A stretch of DNA of 64,000 nt from an uncultured Prevotellaceae bacterium (GTDB taxonomy: Bacteria > Bacteroidota > Bacteroidia > Bacteroidales > Bacteroidaceae): assembly GCA_902790625.1 (NCBI GenBank), contig CADASP010000012.1, positions 62,001 through 126,000 of the forward strand. The letters run 5' to 3'. A model generated the notes under the pieces. That model did not search any database, was not told the origin of the DNA, and was given only the letters and a program-made list of their open reading frames with translations. Positions 53,806 to 62,367 of this stretch are shown one piece after another; positions within the stretch are counted from its first letter, which is position 1; each line of letters starts with the position of its first letter. Made by a program: the position numbers and the translations under genes.

Positions 53806-54564
53806 TCACTCTCCGTTGTCGTGCTTGCGATAGAACCCCTGCTCCACGCTGTCGATGCGGAGCACCAGCGAGTCGGGCGTGAGCAGCACCAGCTCGGCCG
53901 TGTCGGTGGCCAATGCTTGTTGGTTGCCCAGCGAGTCGGTGAAAGCCTCGGTGAGCAGCAGCTTTCCGTTGTTGATGCACCACTGGCGATAGAGCTTCAC
54001 GCGGTCGTACACCAGTGGGTTGTCTTCATCCTCCGAGCTGATGTTCAGTCGAAAACCTATGGGCAGGGCCGCGCTGTCGATCTTGAGCGAGAACCCATAC
54101 TCCTTCTCTTGCTTCAGCAGTTGGCGTATGGAGTCGGGCTGCATGGCCAACAACGCTTCTTCGCTCATTCCTTCCATGCCAGCCTTGCGGCGCAGCTTGG
54201 GCAGCATCTTTTGGCACCACTGGCCCAGAAGGTCTTGCGTCACCACCACCATGCTCACCCGCGAGGTGTCGGTGGCGTCGCGCAGCATGGCCATTCTGTC
54301 GCCCACGCGCAACGAGCCAAACACCCTGTGTGCCTTGTAGGCTTCAAGGATGGACAGCGTGTCGGGGTCGGAGCCGTCGTATGGGTCGTTGAGGTAGACG
54401 AGGATGCTGTCGTTGGTGCCGTCGCACACCAGCGCATAGATGGTGGCGTCGTCAGAATCTCGCACAGGTTGGGGCAAGGTCTTCACCTTTTTGGCATCGT
54501 AATGACAGGCTGCTGTCAGAAGTGCAGCAACCATCAGGAGTGCCGATAAAAAAATATTTTTCAT
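53806..54564 (-). CDS. Lipoprotein of unknown function (DUF4738-like)
   Basis: Predicted lipoprotein of 252 residues with signal peptide MKNIFLSALLMVAALLTAAC (lipobox LTAAC). The rest is soluble, with VYLNDPYDGSDPDTLSILEAYKAHRVFGSLRVGDRMAML and a C-terminal part rich in short beta-like strands. I recall similar Bacteroidales lipoproteins annotated as DUF4738, but this is a loose recollection. It has a good promoter and precedes lpd by 53 bases. No function can be given. Confidence 0.75.
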   Translation of the reverse strand: MKNIFLSALLMVAALLTAACHYDAKKVKTLPQPVRDSDDATIYALVCDGTNDSILVYLNDPYDGSDPDTLSILEAYKAHRVFGSLRVGDRMAMLRDATDTSRVSMVVVTQDLLGQWCQKMLPKLRRKAGMEGMSEEALLAMQPDSIRQLLKQEKEYGFSLKIDSAALPIGFRLNISSEDEDNPLVYDRVKLYRQWCINNGKLLLTEAFTDSLGNQQALATDTAELVLLTPDSLVLRIDSVEQGFYRKHDNGE

Positions 54565-54585
54565 GTTGTGGTTTTATATCAGGCA

Positions 54586-54617
54586 CAAAGGTACGAATAA
54601 GCGGGGGAAAAAATCAA
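54586..54617 (-). promoter_or_regulatory. Bacteroidota promoter for the lipoprotein-lpd-purN run
   Basis: Minus strand: -33 TTG (54615-54617), 21-base spacer, -7 TACCTTTG (54586-54593), 21 bases before the lipoprotein ATG. Confidence 0.65.
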
Positions 54618-54689
54618 TAAAATGGCTGTCGCCACCACTTTTTTCACATAATTTATCATTCTGCCTACACGCATATCACTCTTTTTTGC

Positions 54690-54697
54690 TATCTTTG
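54690..54697 (+). promoter_or_regulatory. -7 box for the carboxyltransferase gene (TATCTTTG)
   Basis: TATCTTTG 39 bases before the ATG at 54737. No -33 TTG at standard distance. Confidence 0.55.
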
Positions 54698-54736
54698 CAC
54701 ACAATTTAGTAAACGATAACCAAAAATTTTAAAACT

Positions 54737-56512
54737 ATGGGAAAAAAGAAAATCAAATTCAGCCTTGTCTACCGCGACATGTGGCAGTCGAGCGGAAAGT
54801 TTCAACCACGTAAGGATCAGCTGGAGCGCATCGCCCCCGTCATCATCGACATGGGCTGCTTTGCCCGTGTGGAGACCAATGGCGGTGCCTTCGAGCAGGT
54901 GAACCTGATGGCTGGCGAGAACCCCAACCTGGCCGTGCGCGCCTTCTGCAAACCGTTTAACGAGGTGGGCATACAGACCCACATGCTCGACCGCGGACTG
55001 AATGCCCTGCGTATGTATCCCGTGCCCGACGACGTGCGCGAGCTGATGTATAAGGTGAAGCACGCACAAGGCGTTGACATCCCCCGCATCTTCTGTGGCC
55101 TGAACGACACGCGCAATATCATCCCCAGCATCAAGTGGGCCAAGGCCGCCGGCATGATTCCGCAGGCCACGCTCTGCATCACCACCAGTCCGGTGCACAC
55201 GGTGGAGTACTACAGCGCCATCGCCGACGAGGTGATAGCCGCTGGGGCCGAGGAGATATGCCTGAAGGATATGGCTGGCATTGGGCAGCCCGCCCTGCTG
55301 GGTGCGCTCACGAAGAGCATCAAGACGAAGCACCCCGACATCATCATACAGTATCATGGACACTCAGGCCCCGGCCTATCGATGGCCTCGATACTGGAGG
55401 TGTGCAACAACGGCGCCGACATCATCGACACCGCCATCGAGCCGCTCAGCTGGGGCAAGGTGCATCCCGACATCATCAGCGTGCAGTCGATGCTGAAGAA
55501 CGAGGGCTTTGAGGTGGCCGATATCAACATGAACGCCTACATGCAAGCCCGCACGCTGACGCAGGAGTTTATCGACGACTGGCTGGGCTACTTCATCAAC
55601 CCTGCCAACAAGCACATGTCGTCGTTGCTCCTGGGCAGCGGTCTGCCTGGTGGCATGATGGGAAGCATGATGGCCGACCTGGGTCCCATCCAGAGCATGA
55701 TCAACAAGCTGCGCGAGAAGAAGGGCGAGCCGACGCTGACGATGGACGACATGCTGGTGAAGCTGTTCAACGAGGTGGAGTATGTGTGGCCGCGCGTGGG
55801 TTATCCTCCACTGGTGACGCCGTTCTCGCAGTACACCAAGAACATCGCCCTGATGAACCTGCTCACGATGGAGCAGGGCAAGGGCCGCTATGTGATGATG
55901 GACGATGCCATCTGGGGCATGATCCTTGGCAAGAGTGGCAAGGTGCCCGGCACCATCGCCCCCGAGTTTGTGGAACTGGCCAAGAAGCAGGGCCGCGAGT
56001 TTACCGACGTAGACCCGCACACGCTGCTGCCCAACGCCCTCGACGGCTTCAAGAAGGAGATGGACGAGAACGGCTGGGACTACGGTCAGGATAACGAAGA
56101 ATTGTTCGAGCTGGCCATGCACCCCGAGCAGTATCGCCCCTTCAAGAGCGGACAGGCGAAGAAGCAGCTGCTGGCCGACATCCAGAAGGCCAAGGATGCC
56201 CGTCTGGGCGGTGCCAAGGTCAAGCCCGAAGAACTGGCCGCACTGAAGCACGCCAAGGCCGACGCCTTGGTATGCCCCTCGGCCGGACAGATTTTCTACG
56301 AGTTCAACGGCGACGGCGAGTGCGCCCCCTGCATCGAGCCGTTCATCGGCCAGAAGTATGAGGAGGGTCAGACCTTCTGCTACCTCGTGGAGAAATGGGG
56401 CGAGATTGTGCCCATCCCCGCTGCACTGGGTGGCAAGCTGGTGGACATCAGCGCCAAGCAGGGCGCCAAGGTGCGCAAGGGCGACGTGCTGGCTTGGATA
56501 GAGCGTGTATAA
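54737..56512 (+). CDS. Carboxyltransferase, oxaloacetate decarboxylase alpha / pyruvate carboxylase B type
   Basis: TIM-barrel carboxyltransferase of 591 residues. The barrel starts KFSLVYRDMWQSS (family T-x-R-D-x-x-Q-S, metal Asp), then MGCFARVETNGGAFEQVN (~37), EEICLKDMAGIGQP with the catalytic Lys (~170), and IIIQYHGHSGPGLSMASILEVCNNGADIIDTAIEPLS with the metal His residues (~200). A C-terminal hammerhead follows from ~510 (VCPSAGQIFYEF). Where a biotin carrier should have A-M-K-M, the sequence reads CYLVEKWGEIVPIPAALGG, so the biotinyl Lys seems missing. A separate biotin carrier would then be needed; none is in the window. The exact substrate (oxaloacetate, pyruvate or methylmalonyl-CoA) is uncertain. 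Confidence 0.85.
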   Translation: MGKKKIKFSLVYRDMWQSSGKFQPRKDQLERIAPVIIDMGCFARVETNGGAFEQVNLMAGENPNLAVRAFCKPFNEVGIQTHMLDRGLNALRMYPVPDDVRELMYKVKHAQGVDIPRIFCGLNDTRNIIPSIKWAKAAGMIPQATLCITTSPVHTVEYYSAIADEVIAAGAEEICLKDMAGIGQPALLGALTKSIKTKHPDIIIQYHGHSGPGLSMASILEVCNNGADIIDTAIEPLSWGKVHPDIISVQSMLKNEGFEVADINMNAYMQARTLTQEFIDDWLGYFINPANKHMSSLLLGSGLPGGMMGSMMADLGPIQSMINKLREKKGEPTLTMDDMLVKLFNEVEYVWPRVGYPPLVTPFSQYTKNIALMNLLTMEQGKGRYVMMDDAIWGMILGKSGKVPGTIAPEFVELAKKQGREFTDVDPHTLLPNALDGFKKEMDENGWDYGQDNEELFELAMHPEQYRPFKSGQAKKQLLADIQKAKDARLGGAKVKPEELAALKHAKADALVCPSAGQIFYEFNGDGECAPCIEPFIGQKYEEGQTFCYLVEKWGEIVPIPAALGGKLVDISAKQGAKVRKGDVLAWIERV

Positions 56513-56561
56513 GTAGCGGCACTCGTGCCGATGAACGGAGCCGCCTTTCGGTTGGCTTTTC

Positions 56562-56695
56562 GAGTACGGTTGAAAAGACGGTGAAGCCGTCTCCGCTCAA
56601 TAGCCGCAGGTCGGAACGACCTGCGGCTATTGAGCGGAGACGCTTTCAGCGTCTGGAATCTTCAAAAAACGCTACCGTCTTTTCAACCTTACGTG
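56562..56695. repeat. Nested inverted repeat with a 26-bp perfect stem
   Basis: The outer arms GGTTGAAAAGACGG and its complement (ending 56695) enclose a stem 56588-56613 paired exactly with 56617-56642 around a GAA loop. It lies about 50 bases after the carboxyltransferase stop and could terminate transcription. Related copies are at 14744-14819 and 56764-56822. Confidence 0.8.
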
Positions 56696-56763
56696 GTTTT
56701 TTCTGAAGAATCCAGCCGAAGGGTGGCTCCCTTTTTGGGGCCTCCACCCCGCCCCTGATTCCG

Positions 56764-56822
56764 TATGGGTTGAAAAGACGGTGGCGTTTTTTGAAGATTC
56801 ACCGTCTTTTCAACCGCAGGTA
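56764..56822. repeat. GGTTGAAAAGACGG inverted repeat, second copy
   Basis: GGGTTGAAAAGACGGTG and its complement CACCGTCTTTTCAACC face each other around GCGTTTTTTGAAGATT. The same outer arms occur in 56562-56695. Confidence 0.75.
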
Positions 56823-56872
56823 GAATTATTTACGGAATCTGCAAACAATTCACTAACTTGGATGATTCATGG

Positions 56873-56968
56873 AGTTGCAGGAGTTGCAGGAGTACAGGAG
56901 TTCTGACAATAGTTCTGCATCATGTCATCCTCTGACAACAAAACTATCGTCTGAACTCCTGCAACTCC
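56873..56968. repeat. GGAGTTGCA direct and inverted repeat
   Basis: GGAGTTGCAGGAGTT on the left and AACTCCTGCAACTCC on the right, with an inner imperfect pair (TCTGACAATAGTT and AACTATCGTCTGA). A third GGAGT unit gives a 9-base direct repeat on the left. Confidence 0.65.
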
Positions 56969-57285
56969 CAATCATTTCAATGAATAATGTAGGCTAAAAA
57001 AAGTGATGACATGCAGGTGAGCATGGCTGATGACGAGCGAAATGGGGTGCATTCAGTAGAGGCGGCGCACGACAAACAGGGAGCGGGAGGCACCGCAGAG
57101 GGAAAAGGGGCATGCTTTTTAGGTTGGCAGCGGGCGGGGACATGATTGGCAGCGGCAAATTTATGAGTGAGGATGAATATTATTTCAAAAAAGCACCACC
57201 ATTTTTTCATAAAGCACCGTCAAATTTTCAGCCGCCCATGAAGGAAAAATATTGGCTCTTCTTCTTCGTTCTTCTTTTTTCTTTG

Positions 57286-57293
57286 TACCTTTG
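57286..57293 (+). promoter_or_regulatory. -7 box for purL (TACCTTTG)
   Basis: TACCTTTG 25 bases before the purL ATG at 57319. It sits inside the longer open frame, which supports the later start. Confidence 0.6.
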
Positions 57294-57318
57294 CACCCAA
57301 ATTCAAAACCACACATTC

Positions 57319-60300
57319 ATGATGACAATTTATTTCTTCAAAACTCCTTCGGGGAGCGTGATAGCCACGCAGGCCGACCACCAGCTGGCTCAAGACGAAA
57401 CACAAAAGCTATGTTGGCTCTATGGCGGGGCAGAGCAGCTCAGCGCCACGACGCTCGACGGATTCTTCGTGGGTCCGCGCCGCGAGATGGTCACCCCGTG
57501 GTCGACCAACGCAGTGGAGATCACGCAGAACATGGCCATGCAGGGCATACACCGCATAGAGGAATACTTCCCTGTGGCATCGAAGGATGCCGACCACGAC
57601 GAGATGCTGCAGCGCATGTACGACGGGCTGGACCAAGACATCTTCACCGTGAACATCAAGCCCGAACCCATCAAGCATGTGGAGAACCTGGAGGAATACA
57701 ACGAGCAGGAGGGACTGGCCCTCTCGCCTGAAGAAATAGAGTACCTGCACGGTCTGGAGCGCCAGAACGGGCGTCCGCTGACCGACAGCGAGATTTTCGG
57801 CTTCGCCCAAATCAACAGCGAGCATTGCCGCCACAAGATTTTCGGAGGCACCTTCATCATCGACGGCAAAGAGATGGAGTCGAGCCTCTTCCAGATGATT
57901 AAGAAGACGACGCAAGAGAACCCAGGAAAGATTCTCTCTGCCTATAAAGATAATGTGGCCTTCGCCCGTGGCCCCGTGGTGGAGCAGTTTGCCCCCGCCG
58001 ACCAGTCGACGAGCGACTGGTTTCGTGTGAAGGACATCGAGAGCGTCATCTCACTGAAGGCCGAGACCCACAACTTCCCCACCACGGTGGAACCCTTCAA
58101 CGGTGCTGCCACGGGCACGGGCGGCGAGATTCGCGACCGTATGGGCGGTGGCACAGGCTCTTGGCCCATCGCCGGAACGGCGGTCTACATGACGGCCTAT
58201 CCCAGACTGAAGGAAGACGCTGAATGCGGAGTGAAAGGGGCATCAGCCTCTTCTGCTACCGCAAGTCAAGAGTCACCTTCACTCCCCTCCAACAGAGACT
58301 GGGAGGACATCCTGCCAGTGCGCGAATGGCTCTACCAGACACCGGAGCAGATTCTCATTAAGGCATCGAACGGTGCCAGCGACTTCGGCAACAAGTTCGG
58401 CCAGCCGCTCATCTGCGGCTCCGTGCTCACCTTTGAGCATCAGGAAGCCCAACAGTCAGAGGCCACAAAGTATGCCTACGACAAGGTGGTGATGCTGGCT
58501 GGCGGCGTGGGCTATGGCACCAGACGCGACTGTCTGAAGAAGGAGCCACAGCCCGGCAACAAGGTGGTGGTGGTAGGCGGCGACAACTACCGCATCGGCC
58601 TCGGTGGCGGCAGCGTCTCCAGTGTCGACACGGGTCGCTACAGCAGCGGCATCGAGCTGAACGCCGTGCAGCGCGCCAACCCCGAGATGCAGAAGCGCGC
58701 CTACAACCTGGTGCGGGCCCTCTGCGAGGAGGATGTCAACCCCGTCGTCAGCATCCACGACCATGGTAGCGCCGGACACCTGAACTGCCTCTCGGAGCTG
58801 GTGGAGGAATGCGGCGGACGCATCGACATGACCAAGCTGCCCATTGGCGACCAGACCCTCTCGTCGAAAGAGATTATCGCCAACGAGAGTCAGGAGCGCA
58901 TGGGTCTGCTCATCGACGAGAAGCACATCGACCACGTGCGCCAGATAGCCGAGCGCGAGCGTGCCCCGCTCTACGTCGTCGGCGAGACCACGGGCGATGC
59001 CCACTTCAGCTTCGTGCAGGGCGACGGCGTGAAGCCCTTCGACCTCGACGTGGCCCAGATGTTTGGCCACTCGCCCAAGACCGTGATGCGCGACAACACC
59101 GTGGAGCGCCACTATGCCCCCGTGGAGTATAGGATAGATTCTATAGACCTTATAGATTATATAGAGAGAGTGCTGCAGCTGGAGGCCGTGGCTTGCAAAG
59201 ACTGGCTGACGAATAAGGTGGACCGCTCGGTGACGGGCAAGATTGCGCGCCAGCAGTGCCAAGGCGTGTTGCAGCTGCCGCTGAGCGACTGTGGCGTGGT
59301 GGCCCTCGACTATCGTGGCCGACGCGGCATCGCCACCGCCCTGGGACATGCCCCACAGGCCGGACTGGCCGACCCTGCCGCTGGCAGCGTGCTCAGCGTG
59401 GCCGAGGCCCTGACCAACATCGTGTGGGCACCACTCACCGACGGTCTGGGCAGCGTGAGCCTGAGCGCCAACTGGATGTGGCCCTGCCGCTCGCAAGAGG
59501 GCGAGGACGCGCGACTCTATCAGGCGGTGAAAGCCCTGAGCGACTTCTGCTGCGACCTGCACATCAACGTGCCCACGGGCAAGGACTCGCTCTCGCTCTC
59601 GCAGCAATATCCCAATGGCGAGAAGATCATCTCGCCGGGAACGGTCATCGTCAGCGCCGGTGGCGAGGTGAGCGATGTACGCCGTGTGGTCAGCCCCGTG
59701 CTGAACAACAACAAGCGCTGCTCGCTCTATCACATCGACTTCTCCTTCTGCGAGCAGCGGCTGGGTGGTTCCGCCTTCGCACAAAGCTTGGGCAAGGTGG
59801 GCGACGATGTGCCCACGGTGGAGAATCCCGATTACTTTGCCGATGCCTTCAACGCTATTCAGGAACTCATCAGGCGCGGCTGGGTCATGGCAGGCCACGA
59901 CATCTCGGCCGGCGGACTCATCACCACGCTCTTGGAGATGTGCTTCGCCAACACCGAGGGCGGACTGCACATCAACCTGCACGACCTCTGCCCCGACGGC
60001 GACATCGTCAAGGCACTCTTTGCCGAGAACCCCGGCGTGGTGATTCAGGTGAGCGACGAGCACAAGTTTGAGTTCCGCGAATTCATGGAGGACGAGGGCA
60101 TTGGCTATGCCAAGATAGGCTATCCCATTGAGGACAGCCGCGAGCTGGTGATATTGTGGCCCGGTCAGGAGAACGATAATAGTGCAAATAGCCAGATAAC
60201 CCTCGACATCGACCACCTGCGCGATGTGTGGTACAAGACCAGCTATCTCCTCGACCGCAAGCAGAGTTTCAACGGCAAGGCCCGCGAACGCTTTGAGAAC

Positions 60301-61137
60301 TATAAGCAACAGCCCATTGAGATGAAATTCCCCCGTGGCTTCAAGGGCACATTGGCCAGCTATGGCCTTTCATGGAAGAAGAAGGATGGCGAAGCTGCCC
60401 CGAAGGCGGCCATCATCCGCGAGAAGGGCACCAATGGCGACCGCGAGATGGCCTACAGCCTCTATCTGGCTGGCTTCGACGTGAAGGACGTGATGATGAC
60501 CGACCTCATCAGCGGCCGCGAGACCCTCGACGAGGTGCAGATGATTGTCTTCTGCGGCGGCTTCTCCAACAGCGACGTCCTCGGCTCGGCCAAGGGATGG
60601 GCTGGCGCCTTCCTCTACAACCCCAAGGCCAAGGAGGCCCTCGACCGCTTCTATGCCCGCCCCGACACCCTCTCGCTGGGCATCTGCAACGGATGTCAGC
60701 TCATGGTGGAGCTGGGGTTGGTGGGTGCCGAGGGCGCTACAATGCAGCACAACGACAGCCACAAGTTTGAGAGCGGATTCATCACCCTGCAGATACCCAA
60801 GAACAACAGCGTGATGTTTGGCTCGCTCAGCGGCTCGAAGCTGGGCATCTGGGTGGCCCATGGCGAAGGCAAGTTCTCGCTGCCCGGCAAGGAGAGCGAC
60901 TACAACGTCATTGCCAAGTTCAACTACCACGGCTATCCCGCCAACCCCAACGGCTCCGACTACGACGTGGCAGGCATCTGCTCGGCCGATGGGCGCCATC
61001 TGTGCATGATGCCCCATCTGGAGCGTGCCATCTTCCCGTGGCAGAACGCATGGTATCCCACTGGCAAGCGTATGGACGAGGTGACACCTTGGATGGAGGC
61101 CTTTGTGAACGCTCGTAAATGGTTGCAGACACGCTGA
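57319..61137 (+). CDS. purL: Phosphoribosylformylglycinamidine synthase (large form)
   Basis: Makes FGAM from FGAR, ATP and glutamine in purine synthesis. It is 1272 residues long, the large single-chain form. Domains: PurS-like start (MMTIYFFKTPSGSVIATQ), linker with QINSEHCRHKIF (~170), two AIRS-type halves with LKAETHNFPTTVEPFNGAATGTGGEIRD (~245), KASNGASDFGNKFGQPLICGSVLTFEHQ (~350) and GHDISAGGLITTLLEM (~860), then the glutaminase with nucleophile Cys in LGICNGCQLMVELGL (~1120) and WVAHGEGKF. Residues ~300-329 (ECGVKGASASSATASQESPS) look like an in-frame insert and contain the CTGCTACCGCAAG core of a dispersed repeat. The start at 57319 follows the -7 box. Confidence 0.95.
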   Translation: MMTIYFFKTPSGSVIATQADHQLAQDETQKLCWLYGGAEQLSATTLDGFFVGPRREMVTPWSTNAVEITQNMAMQGIHRIEEYFPVASKDADHDEMLQRMYDGLDQDIFTVNIKPEPIKHVENLEEYNEQEGLALSPEEIEYLHGLERQNGRPLTDSEIFGFAQINSEHCRHKIFGGTFIIDGKEMESSLFQMIKKTTQENPGKILSAYKDNVAFARGPVVEQFAPADQSTSDWFRVKDIESVISLKAETHNFPTTVEPFNGAATGTGGEIRDRMGGGTGSWPIAGTAVYMTAYPRLKEDAECGVKGASASSATASQESPSLPSNRDWEDILPVREWLYQTPEQILIKASNGASDFGNKFGQPLICGSVLTFEHQEAQQSEATKYAYDKVVMLAGGVGYGTRRDCLKKEPQPGNKVVVVGGDNYRIGLGGGSVSSVDTGRYSSGIELNAVQRANPEMQKRAYNLVRALCEEDVNPVVSIHDHGSAGHLNCLSELVEECGGRIDMTKLPIGDQTLSSKEIIANESQERMGLLIDEKHIDHVRQIAERERAPLYVVGETTGDAHFSFVQGDGVKPFDLDVAQMFGHSPKTVMRDNTVERHYAPVEYRIDSIDLIDYIERVLQLEAVACKDWLTNKVDRSVTGKIARQQCQGVLQLPLSDCGVVALDYRGRRGIATALGHAPQAGLADPAAGSVLSVAEALTNIVWAPLTDGLGSVSLSANWMWPCRSQEGEDARLYQAVKALSDFCCDLHINVPTGKDSLSLSQQYPNGEKIISPGTVIVSAGGEVSDVRRVVSPVLNNNKRCSLYHIDFSFCEQRLGGSAFAQSLGKVGDDVPTVENPDYFADAFNAIQELIRRGWVMAGHDISAGGLITTLLEMCFANTEGGLHINLHDLCPDGDIVKALFAENPGVVIQVSDEHKFEFREFMEDEGIGYAKIGYPIEDSRELVILWPGQENDNSANSQITLDIDHLRDVWYKTSYLLDRKQSFNGKARERFENYKQQPIEMKFPRGFKGTLASYGLSWKKKDGEAAPKAAIIREKGTNGDREMAYSLYLAGFDVKDVMMTDLISGRETLDEVQMIVFCGGFSNSDVLGSAKGWAGAFLYNPKAKEALDRFYARPDTLSLGICNGCQLMVELGLVGAEGATMQHNDSHKFESGFITLQIPKNNSVMFGSLSGSKLGIWVAHGEGKFSLPGKESDYNVIAKFNYHGYPANPNGSDYDVAGICSADGRHLCMMPHLERAIFPWQNAWYPTGKRMDEVTPWMEAFVNARKWLQTR

Positions 61138-61679
61138 TGAACATCTATTGGCAGAGCTTCGCCACTTTCTTCCGTGTTGGCCTGTTCACCCTTGGCGGTG
61201 GATATGCCATGATTCCCCTCATCCAGACCGAGGTGGTCGACCGCCACAAGTGGGTGTCGAAGGAGGAGTTTCTCGACTTGATAGCCATCGCGCAGAGTTG
61301 TCCCGGGGTCTTTGCCGCCAACATCAGCATCTTCATCGGCTACAAGCTGCGCAAGGTGCCCGGTGCCATCGTCACCTGTCTGGGCACGTGTCTGCCATCG
61401 TTCATCATCATCCTGCTCATTGCCATGTTCTTCCGCCAGTTTCAGGACAACCCTGTGGTGGCGAGCATCTTCCGAGGCATACGCCCCGCCGTGGTCGCTT
61501 TGATAGCCGTGCCCACGTTCAACTTGGCCAAGAGCGCCAAGATCACGTGGAGCACGTGCTGGATTCCCATCGTTTGTGCACTGGCCATCTGGCTGCTGGG
61601 TGTCTCGCCCATCCTCGTCATCCTGTTGGCGGCCATCGGCGGCTATGTCTACGGCACCCTGATAAAACCCACGGAATAA
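61137..61679 (+). CDS. Chromate transporter family protein, first half
   Basis: Inner-membrane protein of 180 residues of the CHR (ChrA) family in its short, split form. The signature FATFFRVGLFTLGGGYAMIPLIQTEVV is at the start, followed by AIAQSCPGVFAANISIFIGYK and about five or six hydrophobic helices. The ATG at 61137 overlaps the purL stop (TGATG), suggesting translational coupling; an earlier in-frame ATG at 61119 is possible. Split CHR pairs are thought to form heterodimers. Actual chromate export is unproven, and sulfate or another anion is possible. Confidence 0.88.
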   Translation: MNIYWQSFATFFRVGLFTLGGGYAMIPLIQTEVVDRHKWVSKEEFLDLIAIAQSCPGVFAANISIFIGYKLRKVPGAIVTCLGTCLPSFIIILLIAMFFRQFQDNPVVASIFRGIRPAVVALIAVPTFNLAKSAKITWSTCWIPIVCALAIWLLGVSPILVILLAAIGGYVYGTLIKPTE

Positions 61680-61680
61680 T

Positions 61681-61742
61681 CCCGGAAACTCCGAAAATTC
61701 CGAAAATTCTGAATATTCTGAATATTCCGAAAATTCGGAAAA
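61681..61742. repeat. TTC-GAAAATTC short repeats between the CHR genes
   Basis: Repeated CCGAAAATT, CTGAATATT and CCGAAAATTC units of about 9 bases, partly self-complementary. They recall the repeats at 5560-5608. Confidence 0.55.
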
Positions 61743-61771
61743 AAAACCGTTAAAAAGAACCTGTTGAGGAC

Positions 61772-62347
61772 ATGATATTCCTTCAGTTGTTTGTCACTTT
61801 CTTCCAGATAGGCCTGTTCGGCTTCGGCGGCGGCTACGGCATGCTCTCGCTCATCCAGGGCGAGGTGGTGCACCACTGGGGGTGGATGACTACCAGCGAA
61901 TTCACCGACATCGTGGCCATCAGCCAGATGACGCCCGGCCCCATCGGCATCAACTCGGCCACCTACTGTGGCTACACCGCTGTGCACAACGCCGGCATGG
62001 GCGAGACGATGGCTGTGCTGGGGTCGTGTGTGTCAACGTTTGCGCTGGTGTTGCCATCACTCATCCTGATGATGCTCATCGCCAAGATGTTCCTCAAATA
62101 CATGAAGCACCCCACGGTGCAGAACGTCTTTGCAGGGCTGCGCCCCGCCGTGGTGGGCCTGCTCGCTGCCGCCACGTTGCTGCTGTGTACGCCCGAGAAC
62201 TTCTCAACGCCGAAAGAGAATCCCTGGCAGTTCTGGATTAGCGTGTTCCTCTTCGTGGCTACGTTCGTGGGCACCAAGGTGTTCAAGGTGAACCCCATCA
62301 AGATGATTGCGATGGCAGGCTTTGCTGGACTGCTGTTGCTCTATTGA
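61772..62347 (+). CDS. Chromate transporter family protein, second half
   Basis: A 191-residue partner of the preceding CHR protein. It repeats the signature as FVTFFQIGLFGFGGGYGMLSLIQGEVV, then AISQMTPGPIGINSATYCGYTAV, then LRPAVVGLLAAATLLL. Six hydrophobic segments are likely. The pair is separated by 92 bases of short repeats, so it is less tightly coupled than the first gene is to purL. Together the two genes match the two halves of full-length ChrA. Confidence 0.88.
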   Translation: MIFLQLFVTFFQIGLFGFGGGYGMLSLIQGEVVHHWGWMTTSEFTDIVAISQMTPGPIGINSATYCGYTAVHNAGMGETMAVLGSCVSTFALVLPSLILMMLIAKMFLKYMKHPTVQNVFAGLRPAVVGLLAAATLLLCTPENFSTPKENPWQFWISVFLFVATFVGTKVFKVNPIKMIAMAGFAGLLLLY

Positions 62348-62367
62348 CCCCTTAGAATAGATTTCGG

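Larger units (their letters stand above)
56513..57318. other. Non-coding stretch between the carboxyltransferase and purL
   Basis: About 800 bases without a supported gene. It holds a 26-bp-stem hairpin nested in GGTTGAAAAGACGG inverted repeats (56562-56695), a second smaller copy (56764-56822), a GGAGTTGCA inverted repeat (56873-56968) and the purL -7 box. I recognise nothing in 57000-57280. Confidence 0.7.

Noticed and set aside
58456..60309. 617-codon minus-strand frame opposite purL
   Set aside because: Antisense shadow of a clear PurL. Similar shadows opposite the GH133, GT4, carboxyltransferase and uvrB genes were dropped for the same reason.
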